Assembly (NCBI GenBank): GCA_001298545.1
Contig: LJCX01000031.1
Span: forward strand, 558,001 to 622,000
From: Actinobacteria bacterium OV320
GTDB lineage: Bacteria > Actinomycetota > Actinomycetes > Streptomycetales > Streptomycetaceae
Direction of reading: 5' to 3'
DNA length: 64,000 nucleotides
Part shown: in pieces, positions 17,534 through 25,902 of the stretch
How positions within the stretch are numbered: the stretch's first letter is position 1
Layout of the letters: each line of letters starts with the position of its first letter
The notes under the pieces: model-generated
What the model was told of the DNA's origin: nothing
The model's input: the letters and a program-made list of their open reading frames with translations, nothing else
Databases searched by the model: none
Program-made: the position numbers and the translations under genes

Positions 17534-18808
17534 GTGCGTCGCCGTCTCATTCAGTCCACCCTTGCCGTGGTGCTCGTCGTCATCGCCGTGTTCGGGGTGT
17601 CCCTCGTCATCGTCGAGACCCGCACGATCAGCAACAGCGCCCAGGAACGGGTGGACTCCGAGGCGCTGCGGCTGGCCAGCATCGTGGACAGCCGGCTGGT
17701 GGGCTCGGAGCACGTCACCGCGGAGATACTGCGCGACCAGGTCACGCAGGACCGCTACGCCGAGATCCGGATCCCCGGCCGGACGGTCATCCAGGTCGGC
17801 ACCAAGCCCCAGGGCGATGTGATCAAGGCGACGGCCCGGGGCGAGGAGGGCGAGACCGTCCTGGTGCAGGAGCCGCGCTCCACGGTCACCCGGGAGGTCG
17901 GCCGCACGCTGCTGATCATCGGCCTGGTGGCGCTGCTCGCGGTGATCGCGGCGGTGCTGCTGGCCATCCGGCAGGCCAACCGGCTCGCCTCCCCCCTGAC
18001 CGATCTCGCCGAGACGGCGGAGCGGCTGGGCTCGGGCGACCCGCGGCCCCGGCACAAGCGGTACTCCGTTCCCGAGCTCGACCGGGTCGCCGACGTCCTC
18101 GACGCCTCCGCCGAGCGGATCGCCCGCATGCTGACCGCCGAGCGCCGCCTCGCTGCGGACGCCTCCCACCAGCTGCGCACGCCGCTGACGGCCTTGTCCA
18201 TGCGCCTGGAGGAGATCACCCTCACCGACGACCCGGACACCGTGAAGGAGGAGGCGACGATCGCCCTGACGCAGGTGGAGCGCCTGACGGACGTGGTCGA
18301 ACGCCTGCTGACCAACGCCCGGGACCCCCGCACCGGCTCGGCGGTCACCTTCGACCTCGACGAGGTCATCCAGCAGCAGCTCGCCGAGTGGCGCCCCGCC
18401 TACCGCGGTGTGGGCCGGGCCATCGTCAGCTCCGGCAAGCGCCAGCTGCGGGCGGTGGGCACGCCCGGCGCGGTCGCCCAGGTCCTGGCCGCCCTGATCG
18501 AGAACTCCCTCATGCACGGCGGCGGCACGGTGGCGCTGCGCACCCGTGTCACCGGCAACCAGTCCGTGGTCGAGGTCACCGACGAGGGTCCCGGCGTCCC
18601 CGCCGATCTGGGCGCCCGCATCTTCGAGCGGGCCATCAGCGGCCGCAACTCCACGGGCATCGGCCTGGCGGTGGCCCGCGACCTGGCGGAAGCCGACGGC
18701 GGCCGCCTGGAGATGCTCCAGGCCCAGCCCCCGATCTTCGGGCTGTTCCTGTCCAGCACGCCCCCGCAGAAGCGGACCGCGGAGGACGGCGAGCCGACGG
18801 TCAGGTAG
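17534..18808 (+). CDS. Sensor histidine kinase
   Basis: A 424-residue membrane kinase. Two membrane helices (about 8-30 and 123-147) bracket a small extracytoplasmic sensor region, then a HAMP-like linker, the phosphoacceptor H-box DASHQLRTPLTAL and an HATPase_c domain with N-box ALIENSLMHG, G1 DEGPGVP and G2 GIGLAVARDLAEADGG. It phosphorylates the regulator encoded just upstream. The GTG start at 17534 has CGGAGGG upstream. The short sensor domain of about 90 residues carries no recognised ligand motif, and no membrane or surface partner gene adjoins it. Confidence 0.92.
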   Translation: MRRRLIQSTLAVVLVVIAVFGVSLVIVETRTISNSAQERVDSEALRLASIVDSRLVGSEHVTAEILRDQVTQDRYAEIRIPGRTVIQVGTKPQGDVIKATARGEEGETVLVQEPRSTVTREVGRTLLIIGLVALLAVIAAVLLAIRQANRLASPLTDLAETAERLGSGDPRPRHKRYSVPELDRVADVLDASAERIARMLTAERRLAADASHQLRTPLTALSMRLEEITLTDDPDTVKEEATIALTQVERLTDVVERLLTNARDPRTGSAVTFDLDEVIQQQLAEWRPAYRGVGRAIVSSGKRQLRAVGTPGAVAQVLAALIENSLMHGGGTVALRTRVTGNQSVVEVTDEGPGVPADLGARIFERAISGRNSTGIGLAVARDLAEADGGRLEMLQAQPPIFGLFLSSTPPQKRTAEDGEPTVR

Positions 18809-18827
18809 GGCGGCCGAGCGGCAGGGA

Positions 18828-18886
18828 AGCCGGGCGGTAGGGCGATCGGGGGGCAGGGCAGCCGGGCGGTAGGGCGATCGGGGGGC
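18828..18886. repeat. 32-base tandem repeat, nearly two copies
   Basis: The unit beginning AGCCGGGCGGTAGGGCGATC occurs at 18828-18859 and again at 18860-18886 without mismatch over the shared part. It lies between the convergent kinase and GtrA genes. Confidence 0.75.
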
Positions 18887-18914
18887 CGAGGGGAAGGACG
18901 GTGGGGTGCGGCGG

Positions 18915-19430
18915 TCAGCCGACCCGCTGCCCGGCCCTGGGCTCGGGTCCCCGGGACTGCTCGGCCACCGTCAGGAACGATTCGGCGCCGGCCACGGCCT
19001 CCTTCGCCGGCAGCGCCCGGAACACCCACGTCCGGTACGACCAGAACCGGAACAGCGTCGCGATCCCGATGCCGACGAACTTGAACACATTGCTCTGGAT
19101 CGGGCTGTCCCAGCCGAACCCGTACGTCGCCGCGAACAGCAGACCGTTCTCGATCACCAGTCCCACCGCGCTGAACAGCAGGAACAGCGTCATTTCCTTC
19201 GTCCGCCCGCTCTTGTCGCGGTCACGGTAGGTGAAGTAGCGGAACCCCACGTAGTTGAAGGCGATGGCCACGACCGTCGCTATGACGCTGGCCCGCACCA
19301 CCTGAAGGTCGGTGAGATGCCGGACAAGGTTGAAGACTCCGAGGTTGACGAGCAACCCCGCGCCGCCCACGGCTCCGAACTTCGCGAGCTCGCGGACGAC
19401 CCTCCTCAGCCCCGAGGAACCATGCGCCAT
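18915..19430 (-). CDS. GtrA-family membrane protein
   Basis: A 171-residue protein with four hydrophobic segments (FGAVGGAGLLVNLGVFNLV, VIATVVAIAFNYVGFRYF, the helix around IENGLLFAA, and FVGIGIATLFRFWSYRTWVF), the layout of the GtrA family. Members move polyprenyl-phosphate-linked sugars across the membrane or help glycosyltransferases do so. The tail of about 25 residues is hydrophilic. No glycosyltransferase gene adjoins it; it is divergent from purK with 198 bases between. Start at ATG 19430 lacks a clear ribosome site. Confidence 0.85.
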   Translation of the reverse strand: MAHGSSGLRRVVRELAKFGAVGGAGLLVNLGVFNLVRHLTDLQVVRASVIATVVAIAFNYVGFRYFTYRDRDKSGRTKEMTLFLLFSAVGLVIENGLLFAATYGFGWDSPIQSNVFKFVGIGIATLFRFWSYRTWVFRALPAKEAVAGAESFLTVAEQSRGPEPRAGQRVG

Positions 19431-19628
19431 GGTCGTACAGGCCCCCGTCCGGGTTCGGTTTCGTCAACCCAGCCATGCTAACCACCACTCTTGTCGGTTT
19501 CCTGTGGTCCGGCTCACGGGCCGGTGACCAGCGGGGAAGAAGCGGGGAAACGGTCGGTATGAGACGGGAAAGGTCCCGGTAAGAGGCACGGAATTCGGCC
19601 GCGGTGGCGTGGCCGATACCCTGGGGGC

Positions 19629-20855
19629 GTGACGTTCCCGGTAGTCGGCATGGTCGGCGGGGGCCAGCTCGCTCGTATGACACACGAGGCGGGCATCCCG
19701 CTCGGCATCAGATTCAAGCTCCTCAGTGACACCCCACAGGATTCCGCGGCGCAGGTCGTGAGCGATGTCGTCATCGGCGACTATCGCGATCTCGACACGC
19801 TCCGTGAGTTCGCGCGGGGGTGCGATGTGATCACCTTCGATCACGAGCACGTACCCACCGAGCACCTCAGGGCGCTGGAGGCGGACGGCATTCCCGTCCG
19901 CCCGGGCCCCGACGCGCTGGTGCACGCCCAGGACAAGGGGGTGATGCGCGCGCGACTCGACGCGATCGGCGTTCCGTGCCCCCGGCACAGGATCGTGACC
20001 GACCCGGCCGACGTCGCCGCCTTCGCCGCCGAAGGCCTGGCCGCGGGCGCCGCGCTCGAAGGGGGCGGGCACGAAGGGCCCTCCGGCAAGGGTGGCGGTG
20101 GGCGACGGGCGGGCGGTTTCCCGGTGGTCCTCAAGACCGTCCGCGGCGGCTACGACGGCAAGGGCGTGTGGGTCGTCGACTCGGCCGAGGAGGCGGCGGA
20201 CCCCTTCCGGGCCGGCGTCCCGGTCCTCGCGGAGGAGAAGGTCGACTACGTCCGCGAGCTCGCCGCCAACGTCGTCCGCTCCCCGCACGGTCAGGCCGTC
20301 GCGTACCCGGTCGTCGAGTCGCAGCAGGTGGGCGGCGTCTGCGACACGGTGATCGCGCCCGCGCCCGGCCTGGACGGGGCCCTCGCCCTGCGCGCCGAGG
20401 AGCTGGCCCTGCGCATCGCCAAGGAACTGGACGTGGTCGGCCACCTCGCGGTCGAGCTCTTCGAGATCCGGCACGCCGACGGGTCTCCCGGAGTCCTGGT
20501 CAACGAACTGGCGATGCGCCCGCACAACTCGGGCCACTGGTCGATGGACGGCGCGATCACCTCGCAGTTCGCCAACCACGTCCGCGCCGTCCTCGACCTC
20601 CCCCTCGGCGACCCGCGCCCGCGCGCCGGGTGGACGGTCATGGTCAACGTCCTCGGCGGCGACTACCCGGACATGTACTCCGCGTACCTGCACTGCATGG
20701 CCCGCGATCCCCAGCTGAAGATCCACATGTACGGCAAGGACGTGAAGCCCGGCCGCAAGGTCGGACACGTCAACACCTACGGCGACGACCTGGACGACGT
20801 CCTCGAACGCGCACGTCACGCAGCCGGTTACCTGAGAGGCACGATCACCGAATGA
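19629..20855 (+). CDS. purK: N5-carboxyaminoimidazole ribonucleotide synthase
   Basis: A 408-residue ATP-grasp enzyme that carboxylates AIR to N5-CAIR in purine synthesis. The N-terminal MVGGGQLARM, the ATP-grasp core VLKTVRGGYDGKG, and NELAMRPHNSGHWSMDG are family hallmarks. An insertion of about 24 Gly-rich residues near 137-160 (around GGGHEGPSGKGGGGRRAGG) sits in a loop just before the ATP-binding lysine segment and is longer than I expect for the family. The frame is intact. It overlaps purE by four bases (ATGA), so the two consecutive enzymes are translationally coupled. Confidence 0.94.
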   Translation: MTFPVVGMVGGGQLARMTHEAGIPLGIRFKLLSDTPQDSAAQVVSDVVIGDYRDLDTLREFARGCDVITFDHEHVPTEHLRALEADGIPVRPGPDALVHAQDKGVMRARLDAIGVPCPRHRIVTDPADVAAFAAEGLAAGAALEGGGHEGPSGKGGGGRRAGGFPVVLKTVRGGYDGKGVWVVDSAEEAADPFRAGVPVLAEEKVDYVRELAANVVRSPHGQAVAYPVVESQQVGGVCDTVIAPAPGLDGALALRAEELALRIAKELDVVGHLAVELFEIRHADGSPGVLVNELAMRPHNSGHWSMDGAITSQFANHVRAVLDLPLGDPRPRAGWTVMVNVLGGDYPDMYSAYLHCMARDPQLKIHMYGKDVKPGRKVGHVNTYGDDLDDVLERARHAAGYLRGTITE

Positions 20856-21373
20856 GCCCAGTTGTAGGCATCGTCATGGGGTCGGACAGCGACTGGCCGG
20901 TCATGGAGGCCGCCGCGCAGGTCCTCGACGAGTTCGAGATCGCGTACGAGGTCGACGTCGTCTCCGCGCACCGCATGCCGCGCGAGATGGTCGCGTACGG
21001 CGAGCAGGCGGACGGGCGCGGGCTCAAGGTGATCATCGCGGGCGCCGGCGGCGCCGCCCACCTCCCCGGCATGCTCGCCTCCGTGACCCCGCTGCCGGTG
21101 ATCGGCGTACCCGTGCCCCTGAAGTACCTGGACGGCATGGACAGCCTGCTGTCGATCGTGCAGATGCCGGCCGGCGTCCCGGTCGCCACGGTCTCGGTGG
21201 GCGGTGCCCGCAACGCCGGTCTGCTGGCCGCCCGCATCCTCGCCACCCAGGACGAGGAGCTGCTCGCCCGCATGCGGGACTTCCAGCAGGAGCTGAACGA
21301 CCAGGCCACCGAGAAGGGCAAGCGCCTGCGCGCCAAGGTCGAGGGTTCGAACGGCTTCGGTTTCGGAAAGTGA
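20852..21373 (+). CDS. purE: N5-carboxyaminoimidazole ribonucleotide mutase
   Basis: A 173-residue class I PurE that converts N5-CAIR to CAIR. Conserved blocks are MGSDSDWPVM, SAHRMP (with the catalytic His) and GAGGAAHLPGM. The ATG overlaps the purK stop and the stop overlaps the GTG of the dipeptidase gene, so purK-purE-dipeptidase form one translationally coupled run. Length is normal for the family. Confidence 0.95.
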   Translation: MSPVVGIVMGSDSDWPVMEAAAQVLDEFEIAYEVDVVSAHRMPREMVAYGEQADGRGLKVIIAGAGGAAHLPGMLASVTPLPVIGVPVPLKYLDGMDSLLSIVQMPAGVPVATVSVGGARNAGLLAARILATQDEELLARMRDFQQELNDQATEKGKRLRAKVEGSNGFGFGK

Positions 21374-22557
21374 CGCAGATGACCTCACAGGACGCGGCCC
21401 GCGAGCTCCTGCGCGAGTTCCCCGTCGTCGACGGCCACAACGACCTGCCCTGGGCGCTGCGCGAGCAGGTCCGCTACGACCTCGACGCCCGTGACATCGC
21501 CGGCCACCAGCAGGCCCACCTGCACACCGACATCCCCCGGCTGCGCGCCGGCGGCGTCGGCGCGCAGTACTGGTCGGTGTACGTGCGCGCGGACCTGCCC
21601 GACGCGGTCCCGGCGACGCTGGAGCAGATCGACTGCGTGCGGCGGCTCATCGCCCGCCACCCGCGGGACCTGCGCGCCGCGCTGACGGCCGCGGACATGG
21701 AGACGGCGCGCGCGGAGGGCCGTATCGCCTCGCTCATGGGGGCGGAGGGCGGCCACTCCATCGCCAACTCGCTCGGCACCCTGCGCGGCCTGTACGCGCT
21801 GGGCGTGCGCTACATGACGCTCACCCACAACGACAACGTGGACTGGGCGGACTCCGCGACCGACGTACCCAAGGCCGGCGGCCTGTCCGCCTTCGGCCGC
21901 GAGGTCGTGCGCGAGATGAACCGCGAGGGCATGCTGGTCGACCTCTCGCACGTGGCGGCGACGACGATGCGGGACGCGCTGGACGCGACGGCCGCGCCGG
22001 TGATCTTCTCGCACTCGTCCGCGCGAGCGGTGTGCGACCACCCCCGCAACATCCCGGACGACGTCCTCGGACGCCTCGCCGCCAACGGCGGCATGGCGAT
22101 GGTGACCTTCGTGCCGAAGTTCGTCCTCCAGGCGGCGGTCGACTGGACGGCCGCCGCCGACGACAACATGCGCGCGAACGGTTTCCACCACCTCGCCACC
22201 ACGGCAGAGGCGATGAAGGTCCACCGGGCCTTCGAGGAGACCAACCCCCGCCCGATCGCCACCGTCGCCACGGTCGCCGACCACCTCGACCACATGCGCG
22301 AGGTCGCCGGCATCGACCACCTCGGCATCGGCGGCGACTACGACGGCACCGCCTTCACCCCCGACGGCCTCGACGACGTCTCCGGCTACCCCAACCTGAT
22401 CGCGGAGCTCCTCGACCGCGGCTGGTCCAGGCCGGACCTCGCCAAGCTGACCTGGCAGAACGCGGTACGCGTACTCGGCGCGGCGGAGGACGTGGCGCGC
22501 GACCTTCAGGCGACCCGGTCGCCGTCCCACGCGACGATCGAGTCGCTGGACGGCTGA
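21370..22557 (+). CDS. Membrane-type (renal) dipeptidase family, M19
   Basis: A 395-residue zinc dipeptidase of family M19. All metal-site motifs are present: DGHNDLPWALR (HxD), GAEGGHSIAN (bridging Glu), VDLSHVA, SHSSARAV and GGDYDG. There is no signal peptide, so it should be cytoplasmic, hydrolysing dipeptides, possibly with D-residues. It is coupled to purE by a GTGA overlap; an ATG at 21379 is an alternative start. Its 3' end overlaps the convergent flavin-oxidoreductase gene by 52 bases. A catalytically degenerate paralogue lies 1.6 kb downstream (24,190). Confidence 0.92.
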   Translation: MTQMTSQDAARELLREFPVVDGHNDLPWALREQVRYDLDARDIAGHQQAHLHTDIPRLRAGGVGAQYWSVYVRADLPDAVPATLEQIDCVRRLIARHPRDLRAALTAADMETARAEGRIASLMGAEGGHSIANSLGTLRGLYALGVRYMTLTHNDNVDWADSATDVPKAGGLSAFGREVVREMNREGMLVDLSHVAATTMRDALDATAAPVIFSHSSARAVCDHPRNIPDDVLGRLAANGGMAMVTFVPKFVLQAAVDWTAAADDNMRANGFHHLATTAEAMKVHRAFEETNPRPIATVATVADHLDHMREVAGIDHLGIGGDYDGTAFTPDGLDDVSGYPNLIAELLDRGWSRPDLAKLTWQNAVRVLGAAEDVARDLQATRSPSHATIESLDG

Positions 22558-23645
22558 GCCGGCCCGTCGGTCAGGGCGGGGTAGTCGGTGTAGCCGACCG
22601 CCCCGCCCACGTACATCAGGTAGCGGTCCCGCAGCGGGTTCAGCGGTGCCCCCTGCCGCAGCCGGGCGACCAGGTCGGGGTTGGCCAGGAACGGCCGGCC
22701 GAGGGCGACCAGGTCGGCCCCGGCGGCGAGCAGCCGGTCGACCGCGCGGGAGACGGCGTCCGTGGTGAGTTCCGTCAGCACGGGGTTGGCGACGAGCGTC
22801 CCCGGCCACTCGGCCCGGATCCGGCGGAACAGCGGCGCGTCCGGCTCGGCGTACACCACGTGCAGATACGCGAGCCCGAGACCCTTCAGCCGCTCGACGA
22901 GCGCCGGGTAGAGCTCCGCCGTCTCGTCGTCGTCCTCCTCGATGCCGTTGAAGGTGACGCCGGGGGAGATCCGTACGCCCACCCGCTCCGCGCCGATCTC
23001 CGCGGCGACCGCCTCCACCACCTCCGCCGCGAACCGGATCCGCCGGGCGACCGAGCCGCCGTAGGCGTCGGTGCGGTGGTTGGTGTTGCCGGCCAGGAAC
23101 TGGTGCAGCAGATGGCCGTTGGCGGCGTGCACCTCCACGCCCTCGAACCCGGCGTCGAGCGCGTTGCGGGCGGCCGAGGCGAAGTCGGCGACGGTGGCGC
23201 GGATGTCGCCTCGGCCCATCTCCCGGGGCGTGACGGCGGGCCGGTGACCGTCCGGCGTGAAGATCGTCTCGGGCAGGGGGACGGGGGGGGGGGCGACCGG
23301 CGTCAGCCCGCTGGTCGCCGGGTGGCTCACCCGCCCGCCGTGCTGGAGCTGGAGGAACATCAGCCCGCCCGCGTCCCGGACGGCGTCGGTCACCCGCCGC
23401 CATCCGGCCACGTGCTCGGGCCGGTGGATCGCGGTGATGTTCGGATACGTCTGTCCGACCGCGTTGGGCGTGGCGGCCTCGGCGATGATCAGGCCGGCGG
23501 AGGCACGCTGGGCGTAGTACTCGACCATGAGGTCGCCCGGCGTGCCGTCGGCGGCGGCGCGGTTGCGGGTCAGCGGGGCCATGACGAGGCGGTGGGGGAG
23601 AGCGAGCCCTCCCAGCCGGAACGGGGTGTCCTTGGTCGGTGTCAT
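22506..23645 (-). CDS. Old yellow enzyme family NADH:flavin oxidoreductase
   Basis: A 379-residue FMN-dependent ene-reductase type TIM barrel. Motifs: LPHRLVMAPLTRNRA at the N-terminus, FLQLQHGGRVSHP, GFEGVEVHAANGHLLHQFL (the HxxN pair that binds the substrate carbonyl), AYGGSVARRIRF, and GRPFLANPDLVARL near the end. Likely reduces activated alkenes with NAD(P)H. It is divergent from a MerR regulator gene and its promoter has a MerR-type long spacer with an inverted repeat, so expression is probably induced by a ligand of that regulator. An 11-G run (23283-23293 on the given strand) lies in the coding sequence without breaking the frame. Confidence 0.93.
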   Translation of the reverse strand: MTPTKDTPFRLGGLALPHRLVMAPLTRNRAAADGTPGDLMVEYYAQRASAGLIIAEAATPNAVGQTYPNITAIHRPEHVAGWRRVTDAVRDAGGLMFLQLQHGGRVSHPATSGLTPVAPPPVPLPETIFTPDGHRPAVTPREMGRGDIRATVADFASAARNALDAGFEGVEVHAANGHLLHQFLAGNTNHRTDAYGGSVARRIRFAAEVVEAVAAEIGAERVGVRISPGVTFNGIEEDDDETAELYPALVERLKGLGLAYLHVVYAEPDAPLFRRIRAEWPGTLVANPVLTELTTDAVSRAVDRLLAAGADLVALGRPFLANPDLVARLRQGAPLNPLRDRYLMYVGGAVGYTDYPALTDGPAQPSSDSIVAWDGDRVA

Positions 23646-23651
23646 GGCGGT

Positions 23652-23683
23652 ACCGTAAAAGCTGACACTGATGTCAGATTCAA
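23652..23683 (-). promoter_or_regulatory. MerR-type promoter and operator of the flavin oxidoreductase gene
   Basis: On the minus strand, a -35 box TTGAAT (23683-23678) and a -10 box TACGGT (23657-23652) are 20 bases apart. The spacer contains the inverted repeat CTGACA-N4-TGTCAG (23662-23677). An over-long spacer holding a dyad is the hallmark of promoters that MerR proteins activate by DNA twisting. The same ATGTCAG half-site recurs in a 20-base near-identical direct repeat (23670-23689 and 23690-23709). Confidence 0.7.
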
Positions 23684-23725
23684 GTCCTTGATGTCAGATG
23701 CGAGTCCTTCCGACCGGGGGCGGCC

Positions 23726-24085
23726 ATGCGGATCGGTGAACTGGCGCGGCGCACGAACGTCAGCGAGCGCTCCCTGCGCTACTACGAGGCCCAGGGGCTG
23801 CTGGCCGCCGACCGCACCCCCGGCGGCCACCGGGACTACCCGGAGCGGGCCGTCGACCGGGTCGTGCTCATCCAGGAGCTGTTCGCGGCCGGGCTGCACA
23901 GCACCAAGATCGCCCAGCTGCTGCCCTGCATGCGGGACTCCGACGGCGGCCCCTCGGCCGTCGCCACCCCCCGGCTGGTCGCCGACCTCACCGCGGAGCG
24001 CGACCGTATCGACCGCACCATCGCCGACCTGGTCCGCTCCCGGGACACCCTGGACGAGGTGATCCAGGTGGCCGAGGGCACCTGA
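23726..24085 (+). CDS. MerR-family transcriptional regulator
   Basis: A 119-residue regulator. The winged helix-turn-helix opens with MRIGELARRTNVSERSLRYYEAQGLL, followed by GGHRDYPERAVDRV and a dimerising helix near the C-terminus. No Cys-rich metal-binding loop is present (only Cys near 72), so a small organic inducer is more likely than a metal. It is divergent from the flavin oxidoreductase gene, 80 bases away, with a MerR-type operator between them. Similar regulator/oxidoreductase pairs respond to reactive electrophiles or quinones; that is inference. Confidence 0.9.
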   Translation: MRIGELARRTNVSERSLRYYEAQGLLAADRTPGGHRDYPERAVDRVVLIQELFAAGLHSTKIAQLLPCMRDSDGGPSAVATPRLVADLTAERDRIDRTIADLVRSRDTLDEVIQVAEGT

Positions 24086-24189
24086 CCGGAGCGTCGGGGC
24101 GTCCGTACCCCGAACGCCCCGTCCACCAGGAAGCCGGCCGTCCGCCGTGCGACGGTGACCGTACTGCTGATCGACGTACGGAGACCGCC

Positions 24190-25353
24190 ATGGCCGACCT
24201 CCATGACGAGCCGCACACCCTTCCCGAGGTCGGTGAGCTCGACGACGAGGCGCAGGCGGCCCCGTTCGGCCCGTACGCGCCGCTCACGGCCGAGGAGGCC
24301 GCCGAGGTCGCCGAGGCCGTCCAGGCCGCCCACGAGCCCGAGAGCACCCCGCTGGAGCGCGCCCGCGCCCTCCTCGCCATGCACCCCGTCGCCGACGGCT
24401 ACAGCGGACTGCCCTCGGCCCTGCGGCACCTGCCCTGCTACGACCTCCAGCTCGGCGAGAGCGCCGTCGACACGGACGTGCCCCGCCTGCGCCGGGGCAA
24501 TGTCGGCGCGCTGCTGTGGTCGCTGCACCTGCCCGAGGGCCTCGTCGCCGACCGGGCCGTCGGCGCCACCCTGGAGCAGCTGGACCTCGCCCGGTCGGTG
24601 ATCGCCGCCCACCCCGAAGGACTGCGGCTCGCCCGCAGCGCCGGGCAGATCATCGACGCCCGCAACTGCGGCCGCGTCGCCGTGGTCCTCGGCCCGGCCA
24701 CGGCCGCCGCGCTCGACGACTCCCTGGGCATCCTGCGCGTGCTGCACTCGCTCGGGCTGCGCGTCCTCACCCTCACCGGCACCTCCTGGGCGGGGGGCGA
24801 AGCGGGGCTGACCCGGTTCGGCGAGGAGGTCGTGCGCGAGATGAACCGGCTCGGTGTGCTCGCCGACCTCTCCGGCGCCTGCGACCTCACCGTCGGCCGC
24901 GTCCTCACGCTCTCCAAGACGCCGGTCCTGTGCACCCGCTCCGCCGCCCGCGCGCTGCGCCCCCACCCCGCCAACCTGTCCGACGAACTGCTCGCCGGGC
25001 TGGGCGAGGCCAGGGGGCTCTGCCTGGTACCGCTGACCGCCGAGCAGACCGGCCCCGGCCTGCGGGACGTGGCCGATCACCTCGACCACGTCCGCGCGAT
25101 GGCCGGCCCGGCCTGCGTCGGCCTGTCCGGCCTCTACGACTCCGGCGCCGCCCACCCGCAGGGCCTCGCCGACGCCTCCGGCTATCCGCACCTGATCGCC
25201 GAGCTGCTCCGCCGGGGCTGGCCGGAGACCGACATCGCCCTGCTGACCTGGGGCAACGTGCAGCGCGTCCTGCGCACCGCCGACTTCACGGCCCGAGCGG
25301 CCCAGGACCGCAGGGAGCCGTCGACGGTGCGGATCGCGGAGCTGGACGGCTAG
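24190..25353 (+). CDS. Dipeptidase-like pseudoenzyme (M19 fold without metal ligands)
   Basis: A 387-residue paralogue of the dipeptidase at 21,370, recognisable from DTDVPRLRRGNVGALLWSLH, ATLEQLDLARSVIAAHP, FGEEVVREMNRLGVLADLS, VADHLDHVRAMAG and DASGYPHLIAELLRRGW. Every metal-site motif is changed: DGHNDLP becomes DGYSGLP, GAEGG becomes LGPAT, DLSHV becomes DLSGA, SHSSAR becomes TRSAAR and GGDYDG becomes SGLYDS. The frame is intact with normal codon bias, so it is kept but not as a zinc peptidase. An acidic N-terminal extension of about 55 residues is extra. A binding or regulatory role is conceivable; the function is unknown. Confidence 0.85.
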   Translation: MADLHDEPHTLPEVGELDDEAQAAPFGPYAPLTAEEAAEVAEAVQAAHEPESTPLERARALLAMHPVADGYSGLPSALRHLPCYDLQLGESAVDTDVPRLRRGNVGALLWSLHLPEGLVADRAVGATLEQLDLARSVIAAHPEGLRLARSAGQIIDARNCGRVAVVLGPATAAALDDSLGILRVLHSLGLRVLTLTGTSWAGGEAGLTRFGEEVVREMNRLGVLADLSGACDLTVGRVLTLSKTPVLCTRSAARALRPHPANLSDELLAGLGEARGLCLVPLTAEQTGPGLRDVADHLDHVRAMAGPACVGLSGLYDSGAAHPQGLADASGYPHLIAELLRRGWPETDIALLTWGNVQRVLRTADFTARAAQDRREPSTVRIAELDG

Positions 25354-25369
25354 GCCCGCCGGGCGGATC

Positions 25370-25431
25370 GTCGGACAGGCCCGTCGGACAGGCCCGTCGG
25401 ACAGGCCCGTCGGACATGCCCGTCGGTCAGG
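25370..25431. repeat. 13-base tandem repeat, five copies
   Basis: GTCGGACAGGCCC occurs three times exactly (from 25370, 25383 and 25396), then once with one change and once partial. It lies between the convergent pseudoenzyme and VOC genes. Confidence 0.85.
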
Positions 25432-25435
25432 ACCG

Positions 25436-25834
25436 CTACGGGTGCTCGACCCGGCACAGGCAGAACGGATGCCCCGCCGGATCGGCGTACACCTGGAAGT
25501 CCTTCTTCTCCCGGTCCTCCAGATCCAGCGGCCGCGCGCCCAGCGCCAGCACCCGCTCGTGGGCCGCGTCGATCTCCGCCCAGGTGGCGCCGCCGTCGAG
25601 GTCGAGGTGGAACTGCTGCGGATTGTGGTCGGCGCGCGGCCACTCCGGCGGGGTGTACCCCTCGACCTGCTGGAACGCGATCCGGGGACCGCCGGGGACA
25701 CGCAGGACGAACCAGTCGTCCTCACCGTCCTCGGCCTCGGGCGTACCGCCCAGGACCGCCGCGTAGAAGTCGGCGAGCGCCCGCGGGTCGGGACAGTCGA
25801 GGACGACGGAACGGAAACGGGCGACGGGCGGCAT
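25436..25834 (-). CDS. VOC-family (glyoxalase/bleomycin-resistance fold) protein, copy 1
   Basis: A 132-residue protein of the vicinal-oxygen-chelate fold with two beta-alpha-beta-beta-beta modules: VVLDCPDPRALADFYAAVLG and, in the second half, FHLDLD, ERVLALGARPLDLED and VYADPAGHPFCLC. The His and Glu positions usual for metal binding are only partly kept, so enzyme, resistance or regulatory roles are all possible. The ATG at 25834 has GGAGG five bases upstream; a longer frame to 26083 is not supported. It lies in tandem with a clear paralogue (25,903). Confidence 0.88.
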   Translation of the reverse strand: MPPVARFRSVVLDCPDPRALADFYAAVLGGTPEAEDGEDDWFVLRVPGGPRIAFQQVEGYTPPEWPRADHNPQQFHLDLDGGATWAEIDAAHERVLALGARPLDLEDREKKDFQVYADPAGHPFCLCRVEHP

Positions 25835-25902
25835 GGCATCCTCCAGGCTCGGGCGCGGGCTAGGTACGGGGCTTCGGTGTTCGTACGGTGGTCGTGCGGG
25901 CC

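Noticed and set aside
25370..25431. 13-base repeats considered as an iteron origin or protein-binding array
   Set aside because: No replication gene nearby and the repeats are GC-rich between convergent chromosomal genes.
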